Source: Oncomelania hupensis
Lineage: Eukaryota; Mollusca; Gastropoda; Littorinimorpha; Pomatiopsidae
NCBI GenBank assembly: GCA_036898135.1
Contig: CM072525.1
Coordinates: forward strand, 58,087,049-58,151,048
Reading direction: 5' to 3'
DNA: 64,000 bases
This document shows positions 22,622 to 33,500 of this stretch, in pieces (position 1 is the first letter of the stretch; each line of letters starts with the position of its first letter). The notes below the pieces were generated by a model. It was not told the DNA's origin and made no database searches. It was given only the letters and a program-made list of their open reading frames with translations. The translations under genes and the position numbers were made by a program.

Positions 22622-23042
22622 CTGCATCACATAACAACCGCATGCACTCACGTCAAACGGCGACCGAATAGCTCACTACGCTCGTAACAACAGCCGCATG
22701 TCTTAAAAGGTTAATACAATGGAACTTCCAGTATCCGTCTCTCTGGTATACGACTCCCTCGGTTATGTGACCTGAAAATTTCTGACAGATTCACTTCCAA
22801 TAATAAATGACCTCTGGTATGCGACAACCTCATTTATGCGACCAGCGACCGTGTCTTAAGCCCATTATACGACCGTCTTATGCAATTTAAAAGATATATC
22901 AGTTAATTTATTGACTGTACCTTTCGTTTCTTCTCTCATGTTGTTAGTGTACGCCTGCTATTGTCTGCTATTTCCGGTTCGCAAGTAAGGGACATTACTC
23001 ACGCAAGTAAGGGACATTACTCGTCTACACTGGCTTGTCAAA

Positions 23043-23170
23043 ATGGCGTCGCGCAAGAGGAAATTTTTGAGTTTGGAAGAGAGAATGAAAGTGATTGAAA
23101 GAAGTAAAAAGGGGGAGAGTTGTTTGACTAAGTTCTTGCAACAACATCCCTGGAGTAGACAAAATGATGG
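23043..23170 (+). pseudogene. CENP-B HTH fragment of a Tigger-like transposase
   Basis: About 40 residues with the basic start and LSLEERMKVIERSKKGE core of the DNA-binding domain. The family normally continues with a second HTH and a DDE nuclease, neither of which is present. Confidence 0.6.
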
Positions 23171-23466
23171 CCATCCAGTCTCCCATTCAGAGTGCAAGGA
23201 TTAGAAAGGACCTGATTAATCGAAAACAGTCTTCAATTTCAAAGTTTTTCCCTGTTCGAAATGTCTGAAGACACGACTGTTTTCGATTAATTATGTCATT
23301 TCTAATCCTTGCACTCTGAATATGGTTTTCTGTGTTGTTAAACATTTCAAGTTGTGAATTAATGTAAACTCCATGGAGCATTTCACAGCAGTGTGAAAGC
23401 TAAAAGTGTTGTTAAACATTTGAACGAAGTTGTGAATAAAAGAGACAAAGCTAACATGAAACACGT

Positions 23467-23523
23467 AGTAAGTCCCCTATATGCTGACGTGTCCGGGGAC
23501 GTTAATCTACCAAACGAAACGAA
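23467..23523 (+). mobile_element. Ultrashort hairpin retroposon, copy 3
   Basis: A 57-bp insertion inside the Tigger-like element, flanked by exact 11-bp duplications ATGAAACACGT (23456-23466, 23524-23534). The core is GTCCCCTATATGCTGACGTG followed by TCCGGGGACGTTAATCTACC; the tail is AAACGAAACGAA. Confidence 0.85.
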
Positions 23524-23778
23524 ATGAAACACGTTATACCGTTTTCTTTGTCAGAGAATACATGCTGGTGAGTGTGAAAATTATGACTACATACCCCTTT
23601 GAGCCTGACCCTCCCCTTGTTTTTCGGTATAAGACCACCTCTATTATAAGACCGTTTTTTCTCAGATTTTAGATCGACGGTCTTATACCGGAGGTTCTAC
23701 TGTATAAATATAATTGGTGTGTAAAGATGAATGGAGCATAGAAGTTAACAACAGTGAAGGCCTAAGCATGGAACTTAC

Positions 23779-23924
23779 CATGGGTTCAGCCATGACGGGG
23801 GCGAGGGGAACCTGTGCGGTAGGCATTCGGTAGGACCCGCCATTTGGCAGGTTCTGTAGCATCATCTGTTGCATCACCATGTGGTGCATTTGCGCATTCT
23901 GCAGCATCATCATGTCCATGAAAT
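23779..23924 (-). CDS. C21orf58-like (DUF4587) gene, exon 4 of the model
   Basis: A 146-bp exon between acceptor TTGTATTTCAG and donor GTAAGT, phase 1 in and phase 0 out. It encodes the conserved core of the family: DFMDMMMLQNAQMHHMVMQQ then MMLQNLPNGGSYRMP, with the QNAQMH motif typical of DUF4587/C21orf58 proteins. The function of that family is not established; the motif-level match is strong. Confidence 0.8.
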
Positions 23925-24187
23925 CTGAAATACAAATCTACCCGTTACGTTGTCCTAATTGCAACCTGCATTTGTGATCATGTGGGGTTTTTCTTGAAAT
24001 CCTGTTTAAATCACATCATCTTTGAGTCCGATATATACCATTACACCTGACATATTAAACTAGTCTGGAGATGCAAATAACTAGTTGAAGAGTACTATAG
24101 CTGAGCTTGATCAATAAACTATTATCGTCAGTTGATTCTCTCTTCAATTATCGTTGAACCTCATGATAGCACGCTGACCGTTCTCAC

Positions 24188-24290
24188 CTGACTTGTTGAA
24201 CATGGTATCCTTGGATTTTCCACTGGTGTCTAGGTATTGTAATGCTGGCAGCTGCTGGATGATTGGCTGTGGGGTCTGTATGGTCGTCAC
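24188..24290 (-). CDS. C21orf58-like (DUF4587) gene, exon 3 of the model
   Basis: A 103-bp exon between acceptor TTCTGTGCCGCAG and donor GTGAGA. It encodes VTTIQTPQPIIQQLPALQYL then DTSGKSKDTMFNKS and ends with the first base of an Asp codon completed by the next exon. The IIQQLP motif precedes the QNAQ core in this family as I recall it. It is separated from the upstream exon by a 21-kb transposon-filled intron. Confidence 0.75.
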
Positions 24291-24436
24291 CTGCGGCACA
24301 GAACCAACGTAACACAGCTGCAATAAAGACATACCGGGGAGTAGGTTACGAATTAATGCAAATTAAAGACTTTTGCAGAGGAAGATCCTGTGACACAACT
24401 CCTAGAATTTGCAGGAACTGAGGTGTAGCATGGAGA

Positions 24437-24915
24437 GTGACAGGCAGAGACGTCCTCATGATGGACTGCCAGGGCGTTTGACCGGGTAAATCACAGCCTA
24501 CTGCTTCATAAGCTCCGATGCTACGGTGTCCAAGGTCCTGCTCTCGCCTGGATCTCCAGCTTCCTCAGTGACAGGCGCCAAGTAGTCGTGGTTTGTGGCA
24601 GCCATTCTGATTTTATCCCTGTGCGGTCTAGGATACCACAGTGTTCGGTGCTGTGATTCTGCTTGTTCCTGGCATACCTCAACGACCTGCCAGACAAGCT
24701 GACCGCACTGACAAGGTTATTTTACATGGTGGTGTCCAACATCTCAGGCGAGATCCAGCTACAAGTTAATTATTCATTGCTTACAGGGTCCAGCGGACTG
24801 CAAAAGAGTCGAATCAGGACCACAAAATCAAGACCACAACTTGGCTGAAAGAGGACACCCCTGATCCGCATAAAAAATCGGCTAAAACAACCTCAGTGGT
24901 GACATTAAAGGCAGT
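24437..24915 (+). pseudogene. LINE reverse transcriptase fragment, decayed
   Basis: Across frameshifts it shows FDRVNHSLLLHKLRCYGVQG, AWISSFLSDRRQVVVVCG and FLAYLNDLPDKL, the central reverse transcriptase of a Jockey/CR1-type LINE. The catalytic ADD box is not recognisable. The C-terminal part resumes at about 25920, so the copy is interrupted. Confidence 0.65.
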
Positions 24916-25919
24916 CCACCAGTCGGTCAATGTAAGATAAGATAAGACAACTATTATCTCTTACAAGAAATTACATTGTGGTGTACAATTACAATCAACA
25001 AGGAATAAACATCACAATAATAATAACAACAATCATAATGACAATGAGGATAAAAATGCACAGTCACATACATGTATGAATATAATTACACTTATGCATG
25101 CTAACATTAAACGACAGCAAATGTTAATTGAAATTATTTTGGGCAAACAAACACACTCACACGCACACACACACATGTCATTTATTAAGTAATGAGATAG
25201 CCTTTGGAATAAAACTGTTTTTCGTTCTGAGAGTTCTGACCCTTGGTGTTTGGTAGCACCTTCCAGAAGGCAGGAGCTGGAAGTGGTGCGCAAGCACATG
25301 AGTGCTATCCAACACAAAGCAACTGGCTTTCCGCACAACACGTCTTTCATACAAAACCTGCAGACTCTCTTGTTTCACTCCCACAACCCTCCCACACTTT
25401 CACCACTCGATCCAGCAAACTTTTGTTTTTTAAACACAAACTTCCATACCAGCAGATAAAAGAAAAGGTAAGAACGGACTCAATAAACAATAAAGGATCC
25501 CACGCAGGGGACGCTATACTCTAATTTATTGAACCCCCGTTTACAAAAACAAAGTGGAATACAATCATTATAAAATATCAACAAAACACATACATATAAA
25601 ATGCTTACATTGCTAAATAATATCAAAGAAAGCACTAGTGACCATTTGGCAGAAAGCGTCCAATATTCCCAATCTGATACAATAGACTTCACACACGAGG
25701 AGTTTTGTCCCGGTACAGTTTTCAAGAAAAAAAAGGTAGGTGACCGGTCTAGCAAAGAAGTAGTTTAGTAGATTGATAGAACAGAGTAGCACTGAGAAAG
25801 AACAAATGAGAAAGACAGCGACAGTGGGAATTTAAAGCACTACATTTCCAGAAAGTGGGAATACTATTTATACAGAAACCCCCGGCACCCACACGTGGGG
25901 TTCAGCTATAAGCTCCATA
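24916..25919. other. Sequence interrupting the decayed LINE
   Basis: About 1 kb with no coding match. Its left end (GATAAGATAAGACAACTATT at 24932-24951, then an ATAATAATAACAAC stretch) looks like an antisense LINE or SINE 3' tail, so it is probably a second, minus-strand insertion. No clear flanking duplication was found. Confidence 0.4.
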
Positions 25920-26640
25920 CCACCGCCTTGAGGAGTGGAATATGATGTTCTACCATGCCAAGTGTAACATCTTGTTAATCACCAGGAACAGCTAGATTCC
26001 CTTTTGACAGCCTACCAACTCCACAACCACACCCTTGAGAAAGTCCACAGCTAAATACCTGGGAGTCACCATTCGCAGCGACATGTTGGGAAGAGCACAT
26101 TGACAGCATCGCCAACAAAGCAAGCAAGATCCTGGGCTTCCTCAGAAAGAACCTCAAGGTCAGCTCTGCGGCTATAAAAGCATACAAAGAGCGTGTCAGA
26201 CCCATACTTGAATATGCTTCATCAGTATGGGACCCTCGTGCCCAGAAAGTTATTGGCAGAGACGGGCTGTCCGATTCGTCCTCAACAGGTACCATAACAC
26301 ATACAATGTTGGACTCGCTAGGGTGGAACAACGCAGGAAGACATCTCGACTGTCGATGATGTACAAAATCATCAGAGACCTGAAGGATGGCACTGTCCCT
26401 CAATCCCACCCCCACCCCGACAACGCTGAGGACATTAGCCAGTATAGCAGCATTACAAGCAGAACCAAGTATAGAGCACCCTCTTTCCTGCCCCGCACGC
26501 ACCCGCACTATGGAATGATCTTCCGCAGGAGCCTATGGAGGCAAAAACTATTGACAGGTTTGTGTCAAGGGACTCCCGCTGCCTACCTTCCCTCCACTCC
26601 CTTTACCTCCCCCTCCCATTCTTTTCATTTTCTTTTCTTT
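25920..26640 (+). pseudogene. LINE C-terminal region, decayed
   Basis: Shows KYLGVTIRSDM, EEHIDSIANKASKILGFLRK, KAYKERVRPILEYASSVWDP and RRAVRFVLNRYHNTYNV: the thumb and C-terminal region of a Jockey/CR1-type LINE. It continues the copy that begins at 24437. Frameshifts are present. Confidence 0.65.
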
Positions 26641-26867
26641 CTCTTTTTCTTCGTTTTTCTTAGTAACCCGGACTTTTTTTTTTTTTAAATAATGTACGAA
26701 GTATGGCCAAAGAGCTTATTACGGAAAGAGGGGAAACTTCCATTATGTCATATACAAAAATGCGAGACGCTCTCACGGATTATTTCCCTTTGCTCGGGCT
26801 GGCTATATTTCATCATCTGCTATATGAATGATCTATGCGTGGTAACTTATTGAGCCTATGCCGTTGC

Positions 26868-26914
26868 GTTGTATAGATTACCGTCCCCGGACACATCAGC
26901 GTATAGGGGACTTA
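26868..26914 (-). mobile_element. Ultrashort hairpin retroposon, copy 4
   Basis: A 47-bp insertion flanked by 15-bp duplications AGCCTATGCCGTTGC (26853-26867) and AGCCTATGCCATTGC (26915-26929), one mismatch. The core is the same hairpin on the minus strand with GGGGACGGTAATCTAT and a short ACAAC tail. Confidence 0.8.
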
Positions 26915-27032
26915 AGCCTATGCCATTGCAAAAGAACATTTTTATGGCAACGTTTGCAAAAACCAAACTTTTAACCATCATTATTATTAACATTCCGCTA
27001 CTGCTGTCTTTTTTTATATTTACTTATTGACA

Positions 27033-27518
27033 AAGTAAGACTGCTGCGCTCTCTTGTCATCTCCATCTTCCTATATGCTTGCGAAGCATGGACCCTCACA
27101 GCAGATCTCCAACGAAGAATACAAAGCATGGAGATGAGGTGCTACAGAAGACTTCTGGGCATTTCCTATACCCAACACATCACCAACGACGAAGTCCGAC
27201 AGACCATCACACAAGCCATTGGACAACACGATGACCTGCTCACAGTGGTGAAGAAACGGAAACTCCGATGGTATGGCCACGTCACCAGATCATCAGGCCT
27301 TGCAAAGACTATTCTGCAAGGCACAGTGCAAGGAAGTAGAAGAAGAGGGAGACCTAAAAAGAGGTGGGAGGACAACATTCGAGATTGGACTGGTTTGACA
27401 CTGAGCGAAGCCATCAGGGCTGCTGAGGACAGAGAAAGATGGAGTATGCTGGTTAAACGATCATCTGTGGTGCCCCTACGACCTTCGGGTTACGGGACAG
27501 GATAGGATAGGATAGGAT
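27033..27518 (+). mobile_element. RTE-type LINE copy, C-terminal part only
   Basis: Starts at the segment encoding RLLRSLVISIFLYACEAWTL and runs open through MEMRCYRRLLGISYTQHITN, KRKLRWYGHVTRSSGLAK and RRRGRPKKRWEDNIRDWTGL to a stop in the GGATA tail. It is one of the best-kept C-terminal copies. ATTGACA occurs at both edges (about 27027 and 27518), a plausible short target duplication. Confidence 0.85.
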
Positions 27519-27673
27519 TGACATTTATTAGGTGCTTTTATGCTGCTTATGTGTGTATGTCATAGGTTCGTTTTCTGCCCTGGAATTTATTATTTTTTAA
27601 TCAACGACAGATATTTTAACATTAAAATATGCATGACAGACTGTTTCATTTATCCGAAACTGTGTAAATCCGT

Positions 27674-27682
<9 letters not shown>

Positions 27683-27739
<57 letters not shown>
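27683..27739. repeat. GA microsatellite
   Basis: Uninterrupted GA run of about 55 bp, followed by a G-rich stretch. Confidence 0.95.
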
Positions 27740-27745
<6 letters not shown>

Positions 27746-28433
27746 GAGTGGGGGAAGAGAGAGTTCTGTCATTCAATCAAATTAATCACAATAAAGCACA
27801 ATAACAAAATGTTTCATTAATAGTGTGAATTTAATTTATATCAGGTGTCCCCCTACCCCCAACCCTCTCACCTACCAAATCACTGGCTTAATAACATCAG
27901 TCACTTGGAAAATAATTAATTAATCAGACAGAACAATCAGAACCTGGACTACAACATTCCACGCAATATAGATCTAATGCGCAGAAATTCACTGATCAGA
28001 ACAAGGACTGAGTTTCTACATTACATTTTTTTTCCCGTTTACACTCAAACGAAAAGGGATTACAACATATCAAGGACCATTTTTGTGCCTAGGTAAGGGG
28101 TTATCTTGCACATTATTTGATCACGAGGAGAAAATAGACTTAGTCTAATTTAACTTGTTAACATAAGCAGTTTGACGAAGCCAAACTGCCAATCTGACAT
28201 CTACTTTTGAAATATAAGCACAAATATAGTCAAACAACCTAGCAATAACGTAAACAGTGAGCGACCTGTTGAACGTAAACTGTCAGCAAGCAAACTGTTT
28301 TGGATTTAGCACATAGGTATAACATGAATCATTCAAGCCGCTCTCCGATTGTTTTAACGCTAACAACACTGCAGGGGTCTTAGTTTAGGCCTACATTAAC
28401 ACAAAAAAATGAAGTTTTTCAATTGCAATTTAC
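27740..28433. other. Unassigned
   Basis: Non-coding AT-rich sequence; probably intron downstream of the THAP-like exon and within the large C21orf58-like intron. Confidence 0.4.
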
Positions 28434-28574
28434 CTTTCTTTGTCTCTTGGAAATTTGAAAAAAAGACTTGCCAACACAACTTTTCTTGTATCTGGCATTA
28501 TGGCAATTGATGGCTGTGCAAAAGTCACCGCCCTGTTTCACTCGGTCGCCTTTTGACTTTCTGCCACGAGCCAT
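28434..28574 (-). CDS. Candidate first exon of a THAP-domain-like protein
   Basis: A 47-codon exon with start codon at 28574-28572 and a donor GTAAAT immediately after the last codon (phase 0). It encodes MARGRKSKGDRVKQGGDF then CTAINCHNARYKK, and SFFQISKRQRK. The C-x4-C pair followed by an aromatic-rich SFF motif resembles the first half of a THAP zinc finger (C2CH). The rest of the domain would lie in a downstream exon that I could not identify. Alternatives are a pseudogene or a THAP-containing transposase. Upstream sequence to 28800 could hold the promoter, but no motif is decisive. Confidence 0.4.
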
Positions 28575-29621
28575 TTTCAGCATGTCGACAAGGGAGCATA
28601 AGTCGTACCTTTCGTCTCGCGGTTCTGTACCAAGTTCCCCCTCTTTCTATCATTAAGCTCTTTGGTATGGCTGTCGGTGAAACGTGCGCACCTTTTAAAG
28701 TGCCATTGTAATCACCAAGTATTATTGTGGGTGCCTACTGAAAGACAATACAAAATACGGCAACGAAACAATTACGTCACTTCATCGTTGTAATTGCTCG
28801 GCACTCTGAGCTTCGTCACAACATCAAATCCTACTGTGTAGTCGTGGGCACAACGAATGAATAAAAGTCTTTCGTTTGGTTCAATGCCAGTGAAATTCGA
28901 GGAAATTTACAGAGAAATGAAAGAAATAAGAATTTTACTATCACTAAAAGTAAAATTGTGTCCGTAATACAAGTTGGTTAATTTATGTAGGGGTTGAGTG
29001 AACGCATTCGAAAGACAGAGATGTCTTCCAGTTTTTGTATGATAGCGACTTTTAAGCGGGCAGTGAACGCTGACTTTCAGAACCAGATTCTTAGCCGACA
29101 AAATAATGCAATGAGTTAAAGGAGTTGCCAGTTGGGTAATTTGAAATCAAATTGGATAGAATTTCCTCAAATGAGGTTTATTTTAAAACAAACATCCTAA
29201 AAATACACAAAAGACCAACAAAACAAAACAAAAAAAAAAAGAAAGAAAGAAAAAGTAAATCACGCTGAGTTACTTTTCAAGATACAGCATAATTTCTTAA
29301 TTGAAGATTAGAAACATTGAGAGAAAAGTAGTATTGTAAACCATAGGCTCACCCGGAAATCTTATTCTAATGGCAGACGGCCATGAAAAGACTATAATAA
29401 GTGGTTCCAAGAAGCTATTTCTTGTCAGGCCACACAGTACTCGCCCCGTCACCTCAACATAACATACTTCGGAAACCGTGGGGCCGCTAAGTAAAGTTCA
29501 TCTTGTCTATGTGAGTTGAATTAATGTTTATGGAAATCGTGTAATATATATTTCTCCGACTCCACGACCAGCAACAACCAGGAACGGAAACTTCGCACAA
29601 ACCTCAGGGTAAATAATATCT
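28575..29621. other. Unassigned
   Basis: No gene recognised; intronic or upstream sequence with an AAAGAAAG-rich patch at 29229-29255. Confidence 0.4.
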
Positions 29622-29626
29622 CTTGG

Positions 29627-30262
29627 TGTTACACTCAGTTTGATGTTGGTGTTTTCTATCAGTATCTGATTCAGCCCCGATGCTTGAATTCCTGATAGTT
29701 GTGTAACTCAGATTCGTTTATTCACACAGCCCGTCCAAACAGCATACAAGTCACAAAGTCGGCGTATGAAGTTTTCCACTTTTATTCAGCACACATCAAC
29801 AACTGCATACAATTCTCAATTCAACTCAACAACTTTCACAGCAACTTTCCAAATCACTATCAACAACTTTACTCTCTCAACACCGACTCGGCACACGATT
29901 AAATAACCTCTCTCTTTTCCGGAAAGATTTCGTACATGGTAGAAAATGACGTACTGCCACCAATCGAATAAAAGATCGTCATCACTGACTTACGTCAATA
30001 CATATTTTTATATCTTCCAGAACGACCTCTTGCTTCGACATGTATCGGGAAGTTTCTATCAAGAGTAAACACGCATATCCAGAAGATTCTCAAATAATAT
30101 CGACTAACGCAAATTATCAACGTTATACAAAGCCTCTCCTAACAACAATGCAAACTCAAATCAAAGGTAAATAAACTCCATTATTGAATACTTTGCAAAA
30201 CGAAACGATTAGATCTATCGTACACGCTTCAGCCATACTATCATTCGCGTTTCAACGTAACA
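29627..30262 (-). repeat. 3' LTR of a Ty3/gypsy element
   Basis: 636 bp, appearing identical along its length to the repeat at 34599-35234. The LTR has TG...CA ends (TGTTAC/GTAACA). The element reads on the minus strand, so this is the downstream LTR. The 5-bp duplication CTTGG lies at 29622-29626. Confidence 0.95.
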
Positions 30263-30276
30263 TAACCCCCCACTCA
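30263..30276 (-). promoter_or_regulatory. Polypurine tract
   Basis: On the minus strand GAGTGGGGGGTTAT lies directly before the 3' LTR, the expected site for plus-strand priming. Confidence 0.6.
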
Positions 30277-30517
30277 AGAAGAAATTTACCTAATTTCTTT
30301 CAACAACGTTGAAACGTAATGCACAAACAAAGTACAGAATTAAAACTTACTTCAGTCTGTCCGAACACTGTCAATGTTCTCAGTTCATTCACACAGATTC
30401 AAAGTTTCTCATCTGCAAGTCTTTCTGGATACTGTCAATGTTCACAGATTATTTACCCAGTCAACGTTTTTCATTTTCAAGTCTGTCATTACCAATATTC
30501 TTAGTTCGTCCACACAG

Positions 30518-33500
30518 TCAATGTTCTTTCGTTCGCAAGGAATCGACGCCCTCGTCAGTTGCGGTCGTCATCGGCCCAGGGTCAAAGACGATGATCACGT
30601 GGGCTTTCCTGGAGTCAGTGCATCCTCCGTTGTCTTCCTCTCCCGTCGGATGTCCAACGCAGTCGACGTTGTCAGCTCCCAGAATGCATTCGCTGGGTCT
30701 CACGGTCAGGTTGGCTTCTGCGGGACGGTGGAACAGCTCCCTCAAGGTCTGCAGATGCTCCTTCCAGGTCTGGGTGTGGACTTCATGTTCGACCAAAGTC
30801 GTAGAGTCTGGGACATCACTGAAGCTATGGGGAAACTCGCCCATAAGGTCCTTGAGCTCCATCTTTTGACCTTCCGTCAAGCTTGGTCCTAGCTTAACAT
30901 CATCGATGCCTTCTTTGCTGTGGAAGTCTCCAAGTCCCAACAGTTCTTCGCTGTCAAAGCTGTTGTCGGTCACAGCTGCTGTGGCTGCGTGCACAGTCTC
31001 TGATGGCCTTTCCACGTACAGCTTAAGGAGGTTGGCGTGGTATATCTTGGAATGCTGGCCGACCTTCACCTTGTAGTCGTTGATTCCCACCACGGTCTCC
31101 ACTTCGTACGGGCCTTTCCACTGCATCAGCAACTTATTGTGATCAGTAGGTAGCAGCATCAGCACTTTGTTGCCAGGTTTAAATTTCCTGCTCACAGCCC
31201 TACGATCATAGTAGTGCTTCCCGCAGTCTTGGGACTTCTTCAGGTTTTCTCTGGCTATCTCGAGAGTCTGCTCCAGCTTCTCCCGTAGCTCAAACACGTA
31301 CTGGTAGCTGTTCTTCACCTCTGGGGTGTCTACTTCTTTCGTCCACAGTTCTTTCAGGATGTGCATCGGCCCTCTGATGGTTCTTCCGTACAGCAGCTCG
31401 AACGGAGAAAAGCCGGTGGACTCCTGCGGTACTTCTCTGTAGGCGAAAAGTAGGGCGTTGATGTAGCGATGCCATTGTCTGGGCTGCTCGCTGCACAGTT
31501 TCTTCAGGGTGGACTTCAACGTAGCATTGAACTTTTCGACAAGCCCGTTGCACATCGGATGGTAGGGTGTCGTAGTCAAATGCCGGATGCTCAGCAGTCT
31601 GTTCACCTCCTTCATGCAGTCGGAGACGAACTGCGTCCCGAGGTCTGTCAGGATCTCTTCAGGCACTCCGAGTCTGCTGAACATGTCCACCAGCGCCTCT
31701 GCAACAGTCTCAGTGTCAATCTTCTTCAGTGGCACTGCTTCTGGGTACCGAGTCGCATAGTCCACTAAAGTCAGTACCCACCGATGACCTTCTTCACTCG
31801 GAGGTCTTATTTCGCCGATTAAGTCTAAGGCCACCCTCTTGAAAGGTCGGTCGATCAAAGGCATTCTCTGCATTGGCACTTTAGGGACCCTTCCTCGAGG
31901 TATGGTCTTCTGGCAAATGTCACACGATCGGCAGAAACGGCTGACGTCCGCATGAAGTCCTGGCCAGTAGAATACCGCCTGGATTCTATCCGACGTCTTC
32001 TTGATACCCAGGTGACTTCCCATGATTGAGTCATGTGCTACTTCCATCACTTGGCGCCTTAGAGGTAACGGTACCAAGACTTGACGTAGTGGTTTACCTC
32101 CGTTGACCCTCGGGTGCTGGAAGATTCTGTACAGGATCTTGGCCTTCACCTCGAAATAGACCGTACCACTGCCTTTGGTCACGTGGTCTTGGCGGTTCCT
32201 GTACTTGTTTAAAGTGCTATCAGCTTCCTGGAGCTGGATCAGCTTATCTCTGTCCACGATGGCAGCTTTGGAGTTGTCGGCGACCTTCAGTGGTGTAGAC
32301 ACCTTGTCCCTCTTGGCCTGGGCCCTGGTAGTAACAGCACTGACGATCTCTGGTCGGCAGGGCTGAGCCGGAGTAACCACATTGTCCCGTAGCAGCTCTG
32401 TAAGGTCTCCATCGGGAAACGGCAATGGATCCTCCTCCACAACTTCGACGCGTTGGGTTGAGGCAGGACTCCACTCTGGATCGGGGTCGTCGGGTCGTCT
32501 CGCGCCGTCGATATTCCCGATCATCAAATCATACAGCGGCTTCTTCAGGCAAACCGCTTCGACTTCGCCTATATAGAAAGGGGTGTTGACATGAATTTTT
32601 GCAACTGGCGCTTTCACACATTTGCTGTCGGCCATAAGTGTCCATTTAGAATCGCCAGTGAACTGTTCTTTAGCGATTAGGTCTTCTCTGACGATGACCC
32701 CACTGCAGCCAGAGTCTCTTAGAACAGTCACTTCATGATTTCCGACGCGTCCCTTGGAAACAGGCATGTTCTGGACGGTCACAGCTGCGCTGGCGACGAC
32801 GGGGATGGATTTTCCGTTGGCAAGGAGAAGTTGGCCATCGGTCATGCACTCTTGCACGTCCGCAGGGGTAGCTGTGCGCTTGGTCTCACTCGGAAGAATG
32901 ACGCTCCCGCCGCACACTTGATGGTCAGATCTACTGTTTTGCCGTTGATTGGAGAAACGTCTCTGTCGGTTGCCCACCGCTGCATTGTCCGTACTGCCCC
33001 GCTGTCCGCTACTTTTGTTTTGAGGACAGTTAGCCGCTCTGTGGTCTGTAGCGTTGCAGGTGAAACAGCCTCTTGAATGCCCTTCCCTGGGAAAAGGCGT
33101 GGAGTCAGTGTGTCTCTGGCTCGTCTGGCTCCCCTGGATCTGGTTCCCATGGCTTGCCGTCTTCTGAAAGTGTTTCGTCGCGCTGGGTGGCCCCAACGTT
33201 TTCTCATGAGCGATGAGATATCTTTCAGCAGCCTCAGCAACGTCTTTTAGCGTCTGCAACTTTTGTATTTCCAAGTGGATCGCGAGGTCCTTAGGGCAGG
33301 CGTTGAGTAATTGTTCCCTCACGATCAGCTCATGGAGACTCTCGTAAGTCTTCCCTTTGCCTGATAATTCCACCCACTTGTGTAGGTATGATGACAGGCG
33401 CTCCACAAATTGCTTTGGTGTCTCGTCTGACAAAGGCCGGCATTCACGAAAGCGTTGACGGTAGCCCTTTTCTGTAAAGTTGTAGCACTGCAATAGGGCC

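Larger units (their letters stand above)
22717..23702 (+). mobile_element. pogo/Tigger-like DNA transposon, non-autonomous
   Basis: The ends are inverted and related: CAATGGAACTTCC on the left and the complement of CAGTAGAACCTCCGG on the right, both flanked by TA (22715-22716, 23703-23704), as for the Tc1/mariner-pogo group. Inside, 23043-23165 encodes MASRKRKFLSLEERMKVIER then SKKGES, the first part of a CENP-B-type helix-turn-helix found at the N terminus of Tigger transposases. The catalytic part is absent. An internal inverted repeat (23184-23231 and 23275-23324) and an ultrashort retroposon (23467-23523) are secondary features. Confidence 0.7.

Noticed and set aside
29699..29902. ORF inside the gypsy LTR (identical copy at 34671-34874)
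   Set aside because: Antisense to the element, lies wholly in the LTR, and resembles no protein I know; identity simply reflects the identical LTRs.
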